64,000 nucleotides of DNA from Glycocaulis sp050485565. GTDB lineage: Bacteria > Pseudomonadota > Alphaproteobacteria > Caulobacterales > Maricaulaceae. The notes under the pieces are model-generated. The model worked only from the letters and a program-made list of their open reading frames with translations, did no database searches and was not told the DNA's origin. This document shows positions 8,916 to 16,988 of this stretch, one piece after another; within the stretch, counting starts at the first letter, position 1; every line of letters begins with the position of its first letter. The translations under genes and the position numbers were made by a program. The stretch lies in NCBI RefSeq assembly GCF_050485565.1, contig NZ_JBJHBQ010000001.1:409494-473493 (forward strand), in the 5' to 3' direction.

Positions 8916-9587
8916 ATGTATGCGGTAATCAAGACCGGCGGGAAGCAGTACAAGGTTGCCGAAGGCGACCGCCTCGTCGTGGAAAAAATTGACGGCGAAG
9001 CTGGCGACCAGATCGTGTTCGGCGAAGTCCTGATGCTGGGCGGCGAAAGCGGCGTGACCGTGGGCAGCCCGCTGATCGACGGCGCGCAGGTGATTGGCGA
9101 GCTGGTGGAAGTGCGCAAGGGCGAGAAAGTCATCGTCTTCAAAAAGCGCCGCCGCCAGAACTACCGCCGCACCAAGGGCCACCGCCAGTGGGAAGCGTTC
9201 GTGGCGATCTCCGAGATCGTGCTGCCGGGCGCCAAGCCGAAAACGGCTGCCAAGGCGAAAGCCAAGCCGGCGGCCAAATCTGAGGACGCGCCTGCCAAGG
9301 CCGCTCCGAAGGCTGCTGCGCCCAAAGCTGCCGCGAAAGCTGAAAAGCCGGCCGCGAAAGCCGCACCGAAAGCCAAGGCCGCCAGCAATGACGATCTGAC
9401 CCAGCTCAATGGCGTGGGCCCCGCCTATGCCAAGAAGCTGAACGCGGCGGGCGTGACCAGCTTTGCGCAGGTCGCCGCCTGGAAGGCTGCTGATCTGGAC
9501 GCGCTGGACGCTGAAATCGCCGGCGTGAAGGCGAAAGCGGAAAGCGGCGAGTGGGTGAAACAAGCCAAGGAACTGGCGAAGGGCTAA
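8916..9587 (+). CDS. rplU: 50S ribosomal protein L21 with C-terminal Ala/Lys-rich linker and HhH-like domain
   Basis: 223 residues, about twice the usual length of about 103. Residues 1-102 are canonical L21 (MYAVIKTGGKQYKV at the start, KKRRRQNYRRTKGHRQ near 77-92). Residues about 105-155 are an Ala/Lys/Pro linker. Residues about 160-223 contain LNGVGPAYAKKLNAAGV, a helix-hairpin-helix-like motif. Long L21 proteins of this type occur in alphaproteobacteria. It is followed by rpmA after 47 bases, the usual rplU-rpmA order. Confidence 0.97.
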   Translation: MYAVIKTGGKQYKVAEGDRLVVEKIDGEAGDQIVFGEVLMLGGESGVTVGSPLIDGAQVIGELVEVRKGEKVIVFKKRRRQNYRRTKGHRQWEAFVAISEIVLPGAKPKTAAKAKAKPAAKSEDAPAKAAPKAAAPKAAAKAEKPAAKAAPKAKAASNDDLTQLNGVGPAYAKKLNAAGVTSFAQVAAWKAADLDALDAEIAGVKAKAESGEWVKQAKELAKG

Positions 9588-9634
9588 GCCCCCGCGCCGT
9601 TTCGATAGCAGACAATATCTGAGGAGAGCGAACC

Positions 9635-9904
9635 ATGGCTCACAAGAAGGCAGGCGGTTCATCCCGCAACGGACGCGACAGTGAAGGCCGGCGCCTTGGC
9701 GTCAAGAAGGCCGGCGGTCAGGCCGTGATTCCGGGCAATATCATCATTCGCCAGCGCGGCACGAAGTATTACCCCGGCGCCAATGTCGGCATGGGCAAGG
9801 ATCACACCCTTTTCGCCCTTACCGAAGGCAAGGTGGAATTCCGCCGCAAGAAGGACGACCGCATGTATGTATCGGTCGCCCCGCTTAGCGACGCTGCCGA
9901 ATAG
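9635..9904 (+). CDS. rpmA: 50S ribosomal protein L27
   Basis: 89 residues with the typical MAHKKAGGSSRNGRDS start and IIRQRGTKYYPG motif. The N-terminal tail reaches the peptidyl transferase centre in the ribosome. An AGGAG ribosome binding site precedes the ATG. It is co-transcribed with rplU and followed by an intrinsic terminator at 9987-10017. Confidence 0.98.
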   Translation: MAHKKAGGSSRNGRDSEGRRLGVKKAGGQAVIPGNIIIRQRGTKYYPGANVGMGKDHTLFALTEGKVEFRRKKDDRMYVSVAPLSDAAE

Positions 9905-9986
9905 GGTTTTTCCGAAAGCTTCATGCCGGATCGCCCTTCTTTAAAGAAAAGGTGATCCCGGGCGGCGAAAGCTGCAAAGCTCTGAA

Positions 9987-10017
9987 AGGGGAGCGGGATC
10001 ATCCCGCTCCTCTTTTT
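9987..10017 (+). terminator. Intrinsic terminator after rplU-rpmA
   Basis: The stem GAGCGGGA/TCCCGCTC with a three-base loop (core 9991-10009), extended by flanking AGGG/CTCT pairing, runs into CTCTTTTTC. It closes the ribosomal protein operon before the GNAT gene. Confidence 0.85.
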
Positions 10018-10059
10018 CGTTGCGCCGGACCCTTTCCCGGCCAGCGTGCGGAGACGGCC

Positions 10060-10620
10060 ATGCACGCCGATAACGCAATACCCGACTGGACACGGCCGCT
10101 GGAGAGCGAACGGCTGAGCCTGCGTCCACTGACGCTCGAGGATGCGGGCTGGATCGCGCAAGGCACGACCAATCGCAAGGTTACCGACATGACCGGGCGC
10201 ATCCCCTATCCCAACCCGCCTCTGGGGGCCGAACTTTACGTGCTCACCTGCCAGGCGGCAGAGGCCAATCGGGGCGACCGGGTGCGCGCGATCATCCGCA
10301 AGGCCGATCGCGCCGGCATGGGCATGATCGGGCTGCATCCCCGCAAAGATGGCGCTTGGGAGTTTGGTTACTGGCTGGGCGAACCCTATTGGAGCCAGGG
10401 CTATGCCAGTGAGGCAGCGCAGCTATTGCTGAACGCGGCCGACCGGGCAGGCATTGCCCCCATTGTCGCAGGCCACTATGCCGACAATCCGGCATCGGGC
10501 CGGGTGCTGGAGAAATGCGGCTTTGTCTATACCGGCGAGGTGCCGATTGCGTTCTCATCGGGCCGCATGGCATCGGCCCCCTGCCCGCGCATGGTGCGCG
10601 CCGCCGTTCCCACGCTATAA
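10060..10620 (+). CDS. GNAT family N-acetyltransferase (RimJ/RimL-like)
   Basis: 186 residues from the ATG at 10060, downstream of the rpmA terminator. The N-terminus WTRPLESERLSLRPLTLEDA is typical of RimJ/RimL-type acetyltransferases. The acetyl-CoA-binding region around residues 85-125 has GMIGLHP...WEFGYWLGEPYWSQGYASEA, and the C-terminal part NPASGRVLEKCGF is the classic end of the fold. The substrate is unknown: a ribosomal protein N-terminus or a small molecule is possible. It lies 39 bases before obgE, so it may be its operon leader. Confidence 0.85.
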   Translation: MHADNAIPDWTRPLESERLSLRPLTLEDAGWIAQGTTNRKVTDMTGRIPYPNPPLGAELYVLTCQAAEANRGDRVRAIIRKADRAGMGMIGLHPRKDGAWEFGYWLGEPYWSQGYASEAAQLLLNAADRAGIAPIVAGHYADNPASGRVLEKCGFVYTGEVPIAFSSGRMASAPCPRMVRAAVPTL

Positions 10621-10659
10621 CCGGGCCCTTGCCCCCTCATTGCAGATTGCACATACCCC

Positions 10660-11718
10660 ATGAAGTTTCTTGATCAGGTCAAAGTCTTTATCGCGTCAGG
10701 CTATGGCGGACCGGGATGTGTGTCGTTCCGCCGGGAGAAATATGTCGAGTTCGGCGGGCCGGATGGCGGGGATGGCGGCAAGGGCGGCGATGTCTGGGCC
10801 GAGGCCGTGGACGGGCTCAATACGCTCATCGACTACCGCTACAAGCAGCATTTCAAGGCCCAGCGCGGCATTAATGGCGCGGGCGCGAACCGCACCGGCG
10901 CTGATGGCGAGGACATCATCCTGAAAGTGCCAGTCGGCACCCAGATTCTCGACGAGAATAATGAGGAAGTGCTGGCCGACATGACCGAGGAGGGCATGAA
11001 GGTGTTGCTGGCGCGCGGCGGACGCGGCGGCAAGGGCAATGCCCATTTCAAGACCTCACGCCAGCAAGCCCCGCGCCACGCACAGCCCGGCGAGGAGGGC
11101 GAGGAGCGCTGGCTGTGGCTGCGCCTGAAACTCATTGCGGACGCAGGGCTGATCGGTCTGCCCAATGCGGGCAAATCCACCTTCCTGTCGGCCTGCAGCC
11201 GGGCCAATCCGAAGATCGCGGCCTATCCCTTCACCACGCTGCATCCCAATCTGGGCGTCGTGGACACCGGCGAGGGCAAGCGTTTTGTGCTGGCTGACAT
11301 CCCCGGCCTGATCGAGGGCGCACATGAGGGTGCCGGGATTGGCGACCGCTTCCTTGGCCATATCGAGCGCTGCGCAACACTGGTCCATCTGGTCGATGCG
11401 GGCGGGGAAGACCCGGTAGCGGCCTATGATGTGGTACGCGGAGAACTGGCAGCCTATGGCGGCGGCCTGACGGAGAAATCGGAGATACTGGTTCTCTCCA
11501 AGATGGAGACGGTCAGCCCCGAACGGCTTGAGGAGCTCAAATCCGAGCTGGAGAGCCGCAGCGAGGGCGAGATTGCTGTGGTATCGGCGGTCACGGGCGA
11601 AAACATGCGCCCGCTGCTTTACCGGATCGAGGCAGCCATTGAAGGCCAGCGCGCCGCCGACAAGGCAGAGGCCGAGCGCCTGGCGCGCGGCGGCGAGGAC
11701 GATAGCTGGACACCATGA
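10660..11718 (+). CDS. obgE: GTPase ObgE/CgtA
   Basis: 352 residues: an N-terminal glycine-rich Obg fold (about 1-158), then an Obg-type G domain with G1 GLPNAGKSTF near 165 and G3 DIPGLIEGAHEGAGIG near 212. The protein has a role in late 50S assembly, stringent response and cell-cycle control in related bacteria. The rplU-rpmA-obgE proximity is widely conserved. The stop overlaps the nadD start (ATGA), indicating coupled expression. Confidence 0.97.
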   Translation: MKFLDQVKVFIASGYGGPGCVSFRREKYVEFGGPDGGDGGKGGDVWAEAVDGLNTLIDYRYKQHFKAQRGINGAGANRTGADGEDIILKVPVGTQILDENNEEVLADMTEEGMKVLLARGGRGGKGNAHFKTSRQQAPRHAQPGEEGEERWLWLRLKLIADAGLIGLPNAGKSTFLSACSRANPKIAAYPFTTLHPNLGVVDTGEGKRFVLADIPGLIEGAHEGAGIGDRFLGHIERCATLVHLVDAGGEDPVAAYDVVRGELAAYGGGLTEKSEILVLSKMETVSPERLEELKSELESRSEGEIAVVSAVTGENMRPLLYRIEAAIEGQRAADKAEAERLARGGEDDSWTP

Positions 11719-12335
11719 ACCAGCGGCCCGCCACACCCCGCTTTGCCGCCGGCAAGGCGGAGATGCTTGCGCCGGGCATGACGGTGGGGCTGTACGGGGG
11801 CAGTTTCGATCCGCCCCATGCCGGTCATCGCCATGTCGCCCTGACGGCCAGAAAGCGCCTGGGTCTTGATGCGGTATGGTGGCTGGTAGCGCCCCATAAC
11901 CCGCTCAAAGCCGATGCGCCAGCCAGACTGCAAGCGCGGGTAGACGCCGTTTCGGCGCTGATCCCGGAGCCCGGCCATGTCATCAGCACGATCGAGGACC
12001 GGCTGGGCACCCGCTACACGATCGATATCATCCGTCATCTGACAGAGCGGTATCCGCAGGTCCGCTTTGTCTGGATCATGGGCGCGGACGGGCTTGGCAG
12101 TTTTCACCGCTGGAGCAATTGGCGCGAGATTGCCGCGCGCGTGCCAATCTGCGTGATCGCGCGGGGCGGCACCCCGCTCAAATGGCGTCTGGGGCGGGCG
12201 GCGCGCCATCTGGCGGGCGCACGTTTTCAGCCCGTGGCTGCGCGCGCGCTTGTGAAACGGGGCGCGCCGGGGTGGACATATATCACCGCGCCATTACATG
12301 CTGAGGCGTCCTCGCTCCTGCGCCGGGGGCGGTAG
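11715..12335 (+). CDS. nadD: Nicotinate-nucleotide adenylyltransferase
   Basis: 206 residues with the nucleotidyltransferase signature GLYGGSFDPPHAGHRHVA near residues 26-43 and a C-terminal region with WIMGADGLGSFHRWSNW. It converts nicotinate mononucleotide to deamido-NAD in NAD synthesis. The ATG overlaps the obgE stop by four bases. The N-terminal 20 residues before the signature are longer than in many homologues, so an internal start (ATG at codon 17) cannot be excluded. Confidence 0.95.
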   Translation: MNQRPATPRFAAGKAEMLAPGMTVGLYGGSFDPPHAGHRHVALTARKRLGLDAVWWLVAPHNPLKADAPARLQARVDAVSALIPEPGHVISTIEDRLGTRYTIDIIRHLTERYPQVRFVWIMGADGLGSFHRWSNWREIAARVPICVIARGGTPLKWRLGRAARHLAGARFQPVAARALVKRGAPGWTYITAPLHAEASSLLRRGR

Positions 12336-12368
12336 CAGCCCTCGTCCGAAGCGACCCCCAGACCTTCC

Positions 12369-13385
12369 ATGACCGAGCCCCGCAAGACGCCCAGCCAGAC
12401 AGGCGGCCTGTCCTTCTTTGAAGACATGCATCCACCGGCAGCCGATTTCCGCGCCGATATTCTGGCCGGCCTGTCAAAGCCGCAAAAGGCGCTTCCGCCC
12501 AAATACTATTATGATGAGGAAGGCTCGCGCCTGTTCGATGCCATTACCGAGCAGCCCGAATACTATGTCACCGGCACCGAGCTGGAGCTGATGCGCACTA
12601 TCGGTCCGGAACTGCGTGAACTGGCGGGCGAAGGCGCGCTGGTGCTGGAGCCGGGTGCCGGATCCAGCGTGAAAATCCGGACATTGCTCGACGCGCTCGA
12701 TAGCCCCAGCGCCTATGTCGGCATGGATATATCCGGCGACCATGTGCGAAGCGCGTGCGAGGCGCTGGCTGCTGATTATCCGTCGCTGGAGATTGGCGCG
12801 CTGTGCCATGATTTCACCCAGAGCCTTGATGTGGCGGCCCTGCCGCTATCGGCCAAGGCCCATGCGGGCCGGCGGCTGGTATTCTTTCCCGGCTCGACGA
12901 TCGGCAATTTCGAGCTGATTGATGCGCTCGCCCTCTTGAAGACCCTGCGCGGCTGGCTGCGTGAGGGAGATGCGCTGCTGATCGGCGCGGACATGCGCAA
13001 AGCCTCCGAAGCGCTGGAGGCGGCCTATGATGACGAGGCCGGGGTAACGGCGGCTTTCAACCTCAATCTCATCGCCCGCATCAATCGCGAGCTGGACGGC
13101 GATATCGATGCTGACGCCCTGCAGTACAAGGCATTCTGGAACCCGTACCGCTCGCGCGTGGAGATGTATCTGGTAGCCAGGCGTGACATGCATTTCACGG
13201 TCGGCGGGGAGCGCTTCGTGATCCGCAAGGACGAAACCATTCACATGGAAAACTCCCACAAATTCACGCTGGAAACCTTCCAGGACCTGGCTGCCAAGGC
13301 GGGCCTGCGCTCGCGCAAGGCGTGGGTTTCGGCACGTGAACCCTTTTCCATCCACTGGCTCGAACCGGCGGGCGAAGCGTGCTAG
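12369..13385 (+). CDS. egtD: L-histidine N-alpha-methyltransferase EgtD
   Basis: 338 residues of the SAM-dependent EgtD family (DUF2260). Landmarks are LPPKYYYDEEGSRLFDAI near residue 42, the SAM-binding segment LVLEPGAGSSVKIRTLL near 94, FFPGSTIGNF near 173 and the C-terminal NSHKFT near 293. EgtD trimethylates histidine to hercynine, the first step to ergothioneine. EgtB, the next enzyme and usual neighbour, is not within this window. The gene lies between nadD and rsfS, in the same reading frame as rsfS downstream. Confidence 0.93.
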   Translation: MTEPRKTPSQTGGLSFFEDMHPPAADFRADILAGLSKPQKALPPKYYYDEEGSRLFDAITEQPEYYVTGTELELMRTIGPELRELAGEGALVLEPGAGSSVKIRTLLDALDSPSAYVGMDISGDHVRSACEALAADYPSLEIGALCHDFTQSLDVAALPLSAKAHAGRRLVFFPGSTIGNFELIDALALLKTLRGWLREGDALLIGADMRKASEALEAAYDDEAGVTAAFNLNLIARINRELDGDIDADALQYKAFWNPYRSRVEMYLVARRDMHFTVGGERFVIRKDETIHMENSHKFTLETFQDLAAKAGLRSRKAWVSAREPFSIHWLEPAGEAC

Positions 13386-13427
13386 ACTGATTTTACTGGT
13401 CCCGCCCAAACAACAGGAGCTCCGGCA

Positions 13428-13829
13428 CTGCCCGTCGAACGCCAACGCAATGATACTGCGCCCGCCCCGGTAAGCCTGAAAGGCGGCCGGGAGCAAAGTG
13501 AAGCTCTCGAGGCCCTCGTCGTCAAAACACTCGACGATGACAAGGCAGAGGACATCGTATCCATAGATCTGACCGGCAAATCGCCCGTCACCGACTTCGT
13601 GGTCATCGCGAGCGGGCGGTCAAACCGTCATGTCGGCGCGCTGGCCGACCATTTGATGCGTGCGCTCAAAGAGAGCGGGCACGGCAATGTGAAGGTCGAG
13701 GGCCTGCAGGCCGCCGACTGGGTGCTGATTGATGCCGGGGATGTGATCGTCCACCTTTTCCGGCCTGAAGTGCGCAGCTTCTACGATCTGGAAAAGATGT
13801 GGGGCGGGGCGCCGGAAACGGCGGCCTGA
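13428..13829 (+). CDS. rsfS: Ribosomal silencing factor RsfS, apparent CTG start
   Basis: About 133 residues. The conserved core (LEALVVKTLDDDKAEDIVSI, then FVVIASGRSNRHVGALADH, then WVLIDAGDVIVHLF) clearly begins upstream of the first GTG/ATG (13599). No ATG, GTG or TTG lies in frame between the egtD stop and the core. The best start is CTG at 13428, eight bases after an AGGAG box at 13415-13419. RsfS binds L14 and blocks subunit joining in starved cells. Next is rlmH after seven bases, the usual rsfS-rlmH pairing. Confidence 0.9.
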   Translation: MPVERQRNDTAPAPVSLKGGREQSEALEALVVKTLDDDKAEDIVSIDLTGKSPVTDFVVIASGRSNRHVGALADHLMRALKESGHGNVKVEGLQAADWVLIDAGDVIVHLFRPEVRSFYDLEKMWGGAPETAA

Positions 13830-13836
13830 GCCGGAC

Positions 13837-14304
13837 TTGCGCATCGAGATCCGCGCGATTTCCCGCATCCGGCCGGGACCGGAGCGCACGCTTGTCGACA
13901 GCTATATCGAGCGCGCCAATCATCATGGACGCGCTACCGGCCTTGGCCCGGTCAGCGAACGCGAGTTCGATACACGCACCCTGCAGGGCGCTGCTGCCGA
14001 AACCCGCGCGCTTGTGGAGGGCCTGACGTCCGGCCCCACCATCGCACTGGACGAGCGGGGCAAGCAGATGGATTCGCGTGAGTTTTCACAGATGATCGGA
14101 CGCGAGCGTGATCAGGGTGCACGCGAGATGCAGTTTCTCATCGGCGGCGCAGACGGGTTTGACCACAGCCTCCTGCCCGGCGGTGTGCGGCTTTTGTCCT
14201 TCGGACACATGGTCTGGCCGCACAAGCTGGTGCGCGTCATGCTGGCAGAACAGATTTACCGGGCCAGCGCACTATTGTCCGGCGCGCCCTATCACCGGGA
14301 CTGA
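13837..14304 (+). CDS. rlmH: 23S rRNA pseudouridine-1915 N3-methyltransferase RlmH
   Basis: 155 residues, the normal length for the SPOUT-class RlmH family, starting at TTG 13837. The knot region reads FLIGGADGFDHSLLP (about 102-116) and the C-terminus is PYHRD. It methylates pseudouridine 1915 in helix 69 of 23S rRNA. It directly follows rsfS and precedes the EnvC-like gene by 11 bases, so the set is probably one transcript. Confidence 0.95.
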   Translation: MRIEIRAISRIRPGPERTLVDSYIERANHHGRATGLGPVSEREFDTRTLQGAAAETRALVEGLTSGPTIALDERGKQMDSREFSQMIGRERDQGAREMQFLIGGADGFDHSLLPGGVRLLSFGHMVWPHKLVRVMLAEQIYRASALLSGAPYHRD

Positions 14305-14315
14305 AGGCCGGCACA

Positions 14316-15527
14316 ATGAGCGCGCTCCTCCTTGCCATCGCCCTGTTGCAGACACCGCCTGATCCCCAGGAGATCGAGGCGATGGAGGAAACCGCCCGCG
14401 AGACGCGCGCCATCAGCGAAGCGCGCGAGGCAGAGGCCGATGCCCTGCGCCGCGAGATTGCCGATCTGCAGGCACGCCTTGTGGAAGCCGGCTCACGGGT
14501 ACAGGCCCGCGAGGCGGATGCAGACGCCGCCGAGGCGCGGCTGGCCGAGCTGGAGGCGGAGGAGGACGCGCTGCGCACCCGGCTGGCGCGTGAGAGGCAA
14601 AGTCTGGCTGACGTGCTGGCCGCCCTGCAGAGGCTGGAGATGAACGCGCCGCCTGCTCTGGCCGTCAGCCCGGATGATGCCAGCGAGGCAGCGCGCGCAG
14701 CCGGTCTGCTTGCCGCCATCGCGCCTGAACTGGAGCGGCGCGCGAGTGCGCTGCGCAGCGATATCGAGGCGCTGGCGCGTTTGCGCGAAGAGCTGTCCGG
14801 ACAGCGCGAGACGGTCGAGACGGCCCGCGATGCGCTGGCGGCGGTGCGGGCGCAGGTGGAGGCCCTGATTGCGGAGCGGCGCCAGGCTGAAACGGCCCTG
14901 CGGCGCGAAGCGGGTGATCTGGCCAGTCAGGCCGCCCGGATCGCCGCCGAAGCCCGCTCCCTGCGTCAGCTCTGGGAGGAGATCACACAGCTGGCCGATA
15001 TCTCGCCCCGGCTGTCACCCATACGTGAGCGCCGCGCCGCCATGATGGCAGATGTCGCGATGCTGGAGGGCGAGACACTGCTCTCGGCCCTGCCGGTCGA
15101 GGCGGCGGCTTCCGGACCGGGGTTTGGCGATATGCGCGGACGCCTGCGCCCGCCCGCAGAAGGGCGCGTCTCCAGCCGCGCGGGCGAGCCCGGACCGGAC
15201 GGAATCCGGCGCGACGGGCTGTGGCTGGAAGCGCGCAGCGGCGGGCAGGTGTCAGCGCCGTTTGACGGAATGGTGGTTTTTGCCGGACCCTTCCAGAGCT
15301 TTGACGCGGTGGTGATGATAAACACGACAGACGGCTACACCCTTATTCTTGGCGGAATTGGCCTGCTTTATGCTGAGGAAGGGCAAAGTGTGCTGGCGGG
15401 AGAACCGATCGGACTCATGCCGGAGCGTGAAATTCCGCCGCCGAGACTATATTATGAGGTAAGACGGGGTACCGGAGCCGCCGAGAACCCCGAAAACTGG
15501 CTAAGAGCCGAGTATCGGGTCCGCTGA
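14316..15527 (+). CDS. EnvC-like murein hydrolase activator (degenerate LytM/M23 domain)
   Basis: 403 residues. A short signal peptide is followed by a long Ala/Glu/Arg-rich coiled coil (about 20-225) and a C-terminal LytM fold (about 290-400: SAPFDGMVVFAG, ILGGIG, SVLAGEPIGLMPE). The histidines that bind zinc in active M23 peptidases are absent: the usual H-x-H site reads LGG. That fits EnvC, which activates amidases without cleaving peptidoglycan itself. It sits 16 bases upstream of ctpA, a pairing conserved in alphaproteobacteria. Confidence 0.85.
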   Translation: MSALLLAIALLQTPPDPQEIEAMEETARETRAISEAREAEADALRREIADLQARLVEAGSRVQAREADADAAEARLAELEAEEDALRTRLARERQSLADVLAALQRLEMNAPPALAVSPDDASEAARAAGLLAAIAPELERRASALRSDIEALARLREELSGQRETVETARDALAAVRAQVEALIAERRQAETALRREAGDLASQAARIAAEARSLRQLWEEITQLADISPRLSPIRERRAAMMADVAMLEGETLLSALPVEAAASGPGFGDMRGRLRPPAEGRVSSRAGEPGPDGIRRDGLWLEARSGGQVSAPFDGMVVFAGPFQSFDAVVMINTTDGYTLILGGIGLLYAEEGQSVLAGEPIGLMPEREIPPPRLYYEVRRGTGAAENPENWLRAEYRVR

Positions 15528-15543
15528 CAGACAGGACGAATTC

Positions 15544-16851
15544 ATGCGCTTGCACATTATCGCTTCAGCCATTGCCTTTGGTATAGGCGCAGCGGCTTTG
15601 GCCGTTTCGGCGCAGGGCGAAGAGCGGAGCCGGGACGCGACCTTCCGGCAGCTGGAGCTGTTCGGTGACATATTGAGCCGGATCGAGTCCGACTATGTCA
15701 GCCACCCGGATCAGGTCGAGCTGATCGAGGCGGCCATTAATGGCATGCTGGGCTCGCTCGATCCCCATTCGGCCTATCTCAACGCCGATGCGTTTCAGGA
15801 CATGCAAGTGTCAACACGCGGCGAATATGGCGGGCTGGGCATCGAGGTGACGCTGCGTGACGACTTTGTCACCGTGGTTTCGCCCATTGCCGAAACACCT
15901 GCAGACCGGGCCGGCATCGAGCCGGAGGACCGCATCATCGCCGTTGATGGCGAGTCCATGATCGGTGTGGGTATTGACGTCGCAGTGGAGCGGATGCGCG
16001 GACCGGCCGGTGAACCTGTCACGATTACCATCGCGCGCGACGGGGTGGAGCCGTTCGACGTAACGATCGTACGCGCCATTATTGAAGTGCGCTCGGTGAT
16101 CTACCGCATGGAAGCCAACAATACCCCCTATTTGCGTATCACCACATTCAACGAACATACGACCGAGGCCACCATGCGGGCCCTCAACGATCTGAGCGAA
16201 GCCTATGGTGGCCCGCTGCCGGGCCTTGTTCTGGACCTGCGCTCCAATCCGGGCGGTCTGCTGGACCAGTCCGTGTCGGTGTCCGATCTGTTCCTGAGCG
16301 GCGGGGAGGTTGTGTCCACCCGTGGCCGCGACGCGCGCAACACCTATCGCTTCAATGCCCGCCCGGGCGATGTTCTGGACGGAGCGCCGATAGTGGTGCT
16401 TATCAATGCCGGTTCTGCCAGCGCCTCCGAGATCGTCGCGGGCGCGTTACGCGACCGGGAACGCGGCGTGCTGATGGGTACCAACAGCTTTGGCAAAGGC
16501 TCCATGCAGACCGTCATTCCGCTGCGGGGCGGACGCGACGGGGCGCTGCGCCTGACCACGGCGCGCTATTACACCCCCTCTGGCACCTCCATTCAGGCGA
16601 CCGGCCTGGAGCCGGATATCGCCGTGGCTTTCCGCCGTCCGCGCGAAGGCGAGACAAACCGGTTCAGCGAAGCCAATCTGCGCAATGCCCTGACCCATGA
16701 GAGCGGGACCGAACGGCGCGAACGCGAGGATATGGAGTATCCGCCCGAAGACTGGCCGGCAGATGAGGATTACCAGCTTCACCGCGCCATCGAGCAATTG
16801 TCGAGCATGATGGAGCGGCGCGAGGCGCGCGCAGGGAGCGGGGGCCGGTAA
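15544..16851 (+). CDS. ctpA: Carboxy-terminal processing protease CtpA (S41 family)
   Basis: 435 residues: signal peptide (about 1-22), PDZ domain (about 90-170 with GEYGGLGIEV and AGIEPEDRIIAVDG), and the S41 catalytic domain. The nucleophile is in NAGSASASEIVAGAL (about 281-295) and the general-base lysine in NSFGKGSMQT (about 314-323). It is a periplasmic protease for C-terminal processing, often acting on peptidoglycan enzymes. It is followed by the YibQ-like gene and rppH. Confidence 0.95.
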   Translation: MRLHIIASAIAFGIGAAALAVSAQGEERSRDATFRQLELFGDILSRIESDYVSHPDQVELIEAAINGMLGSLDPHSAYLNADAFQDMQVSTRGEYGGLGIEVTLRDDFVTVVSPIAETPADRAGIEPEDRIIAVDGESMIGVGIDVAVERMRGPAGEPVTITIARDGVEPFDVTIVRAIIEVRSVIYRMEANNTPYLRITTFNEHTTEATMRALNDLSEAYGGPLPGLVLDLRSNPGGLLDQSVSVSDLFLSGGEVVSTRGRDARNTYRFNARPGDVLDGAPIVVLINAGSASASEIVAGALRDRERGVLMGTNSFGKGSMQTVIPLRGGRDGALRLTTARYYTPSGTSIQATGLEPDIAVAFRRPREGETNRFSEANLRNALTHESGTERREREDMEYPPEDWPADEDYQLHRAIEQLSSMMERREARAGSGGR

Positions 16852-16988
16852 AACCCGCACCGGCCTTACCGGCTTGCGCGGACATTAACCTTTCCTTACC
16901 CCGGCGCATTGAATGGTCTTGCATGTCAGCGTGCCGATGAGTTCTGCTCGTCAGTACGCCTTCACCTGTTCAGGCAAAACCGGACACC

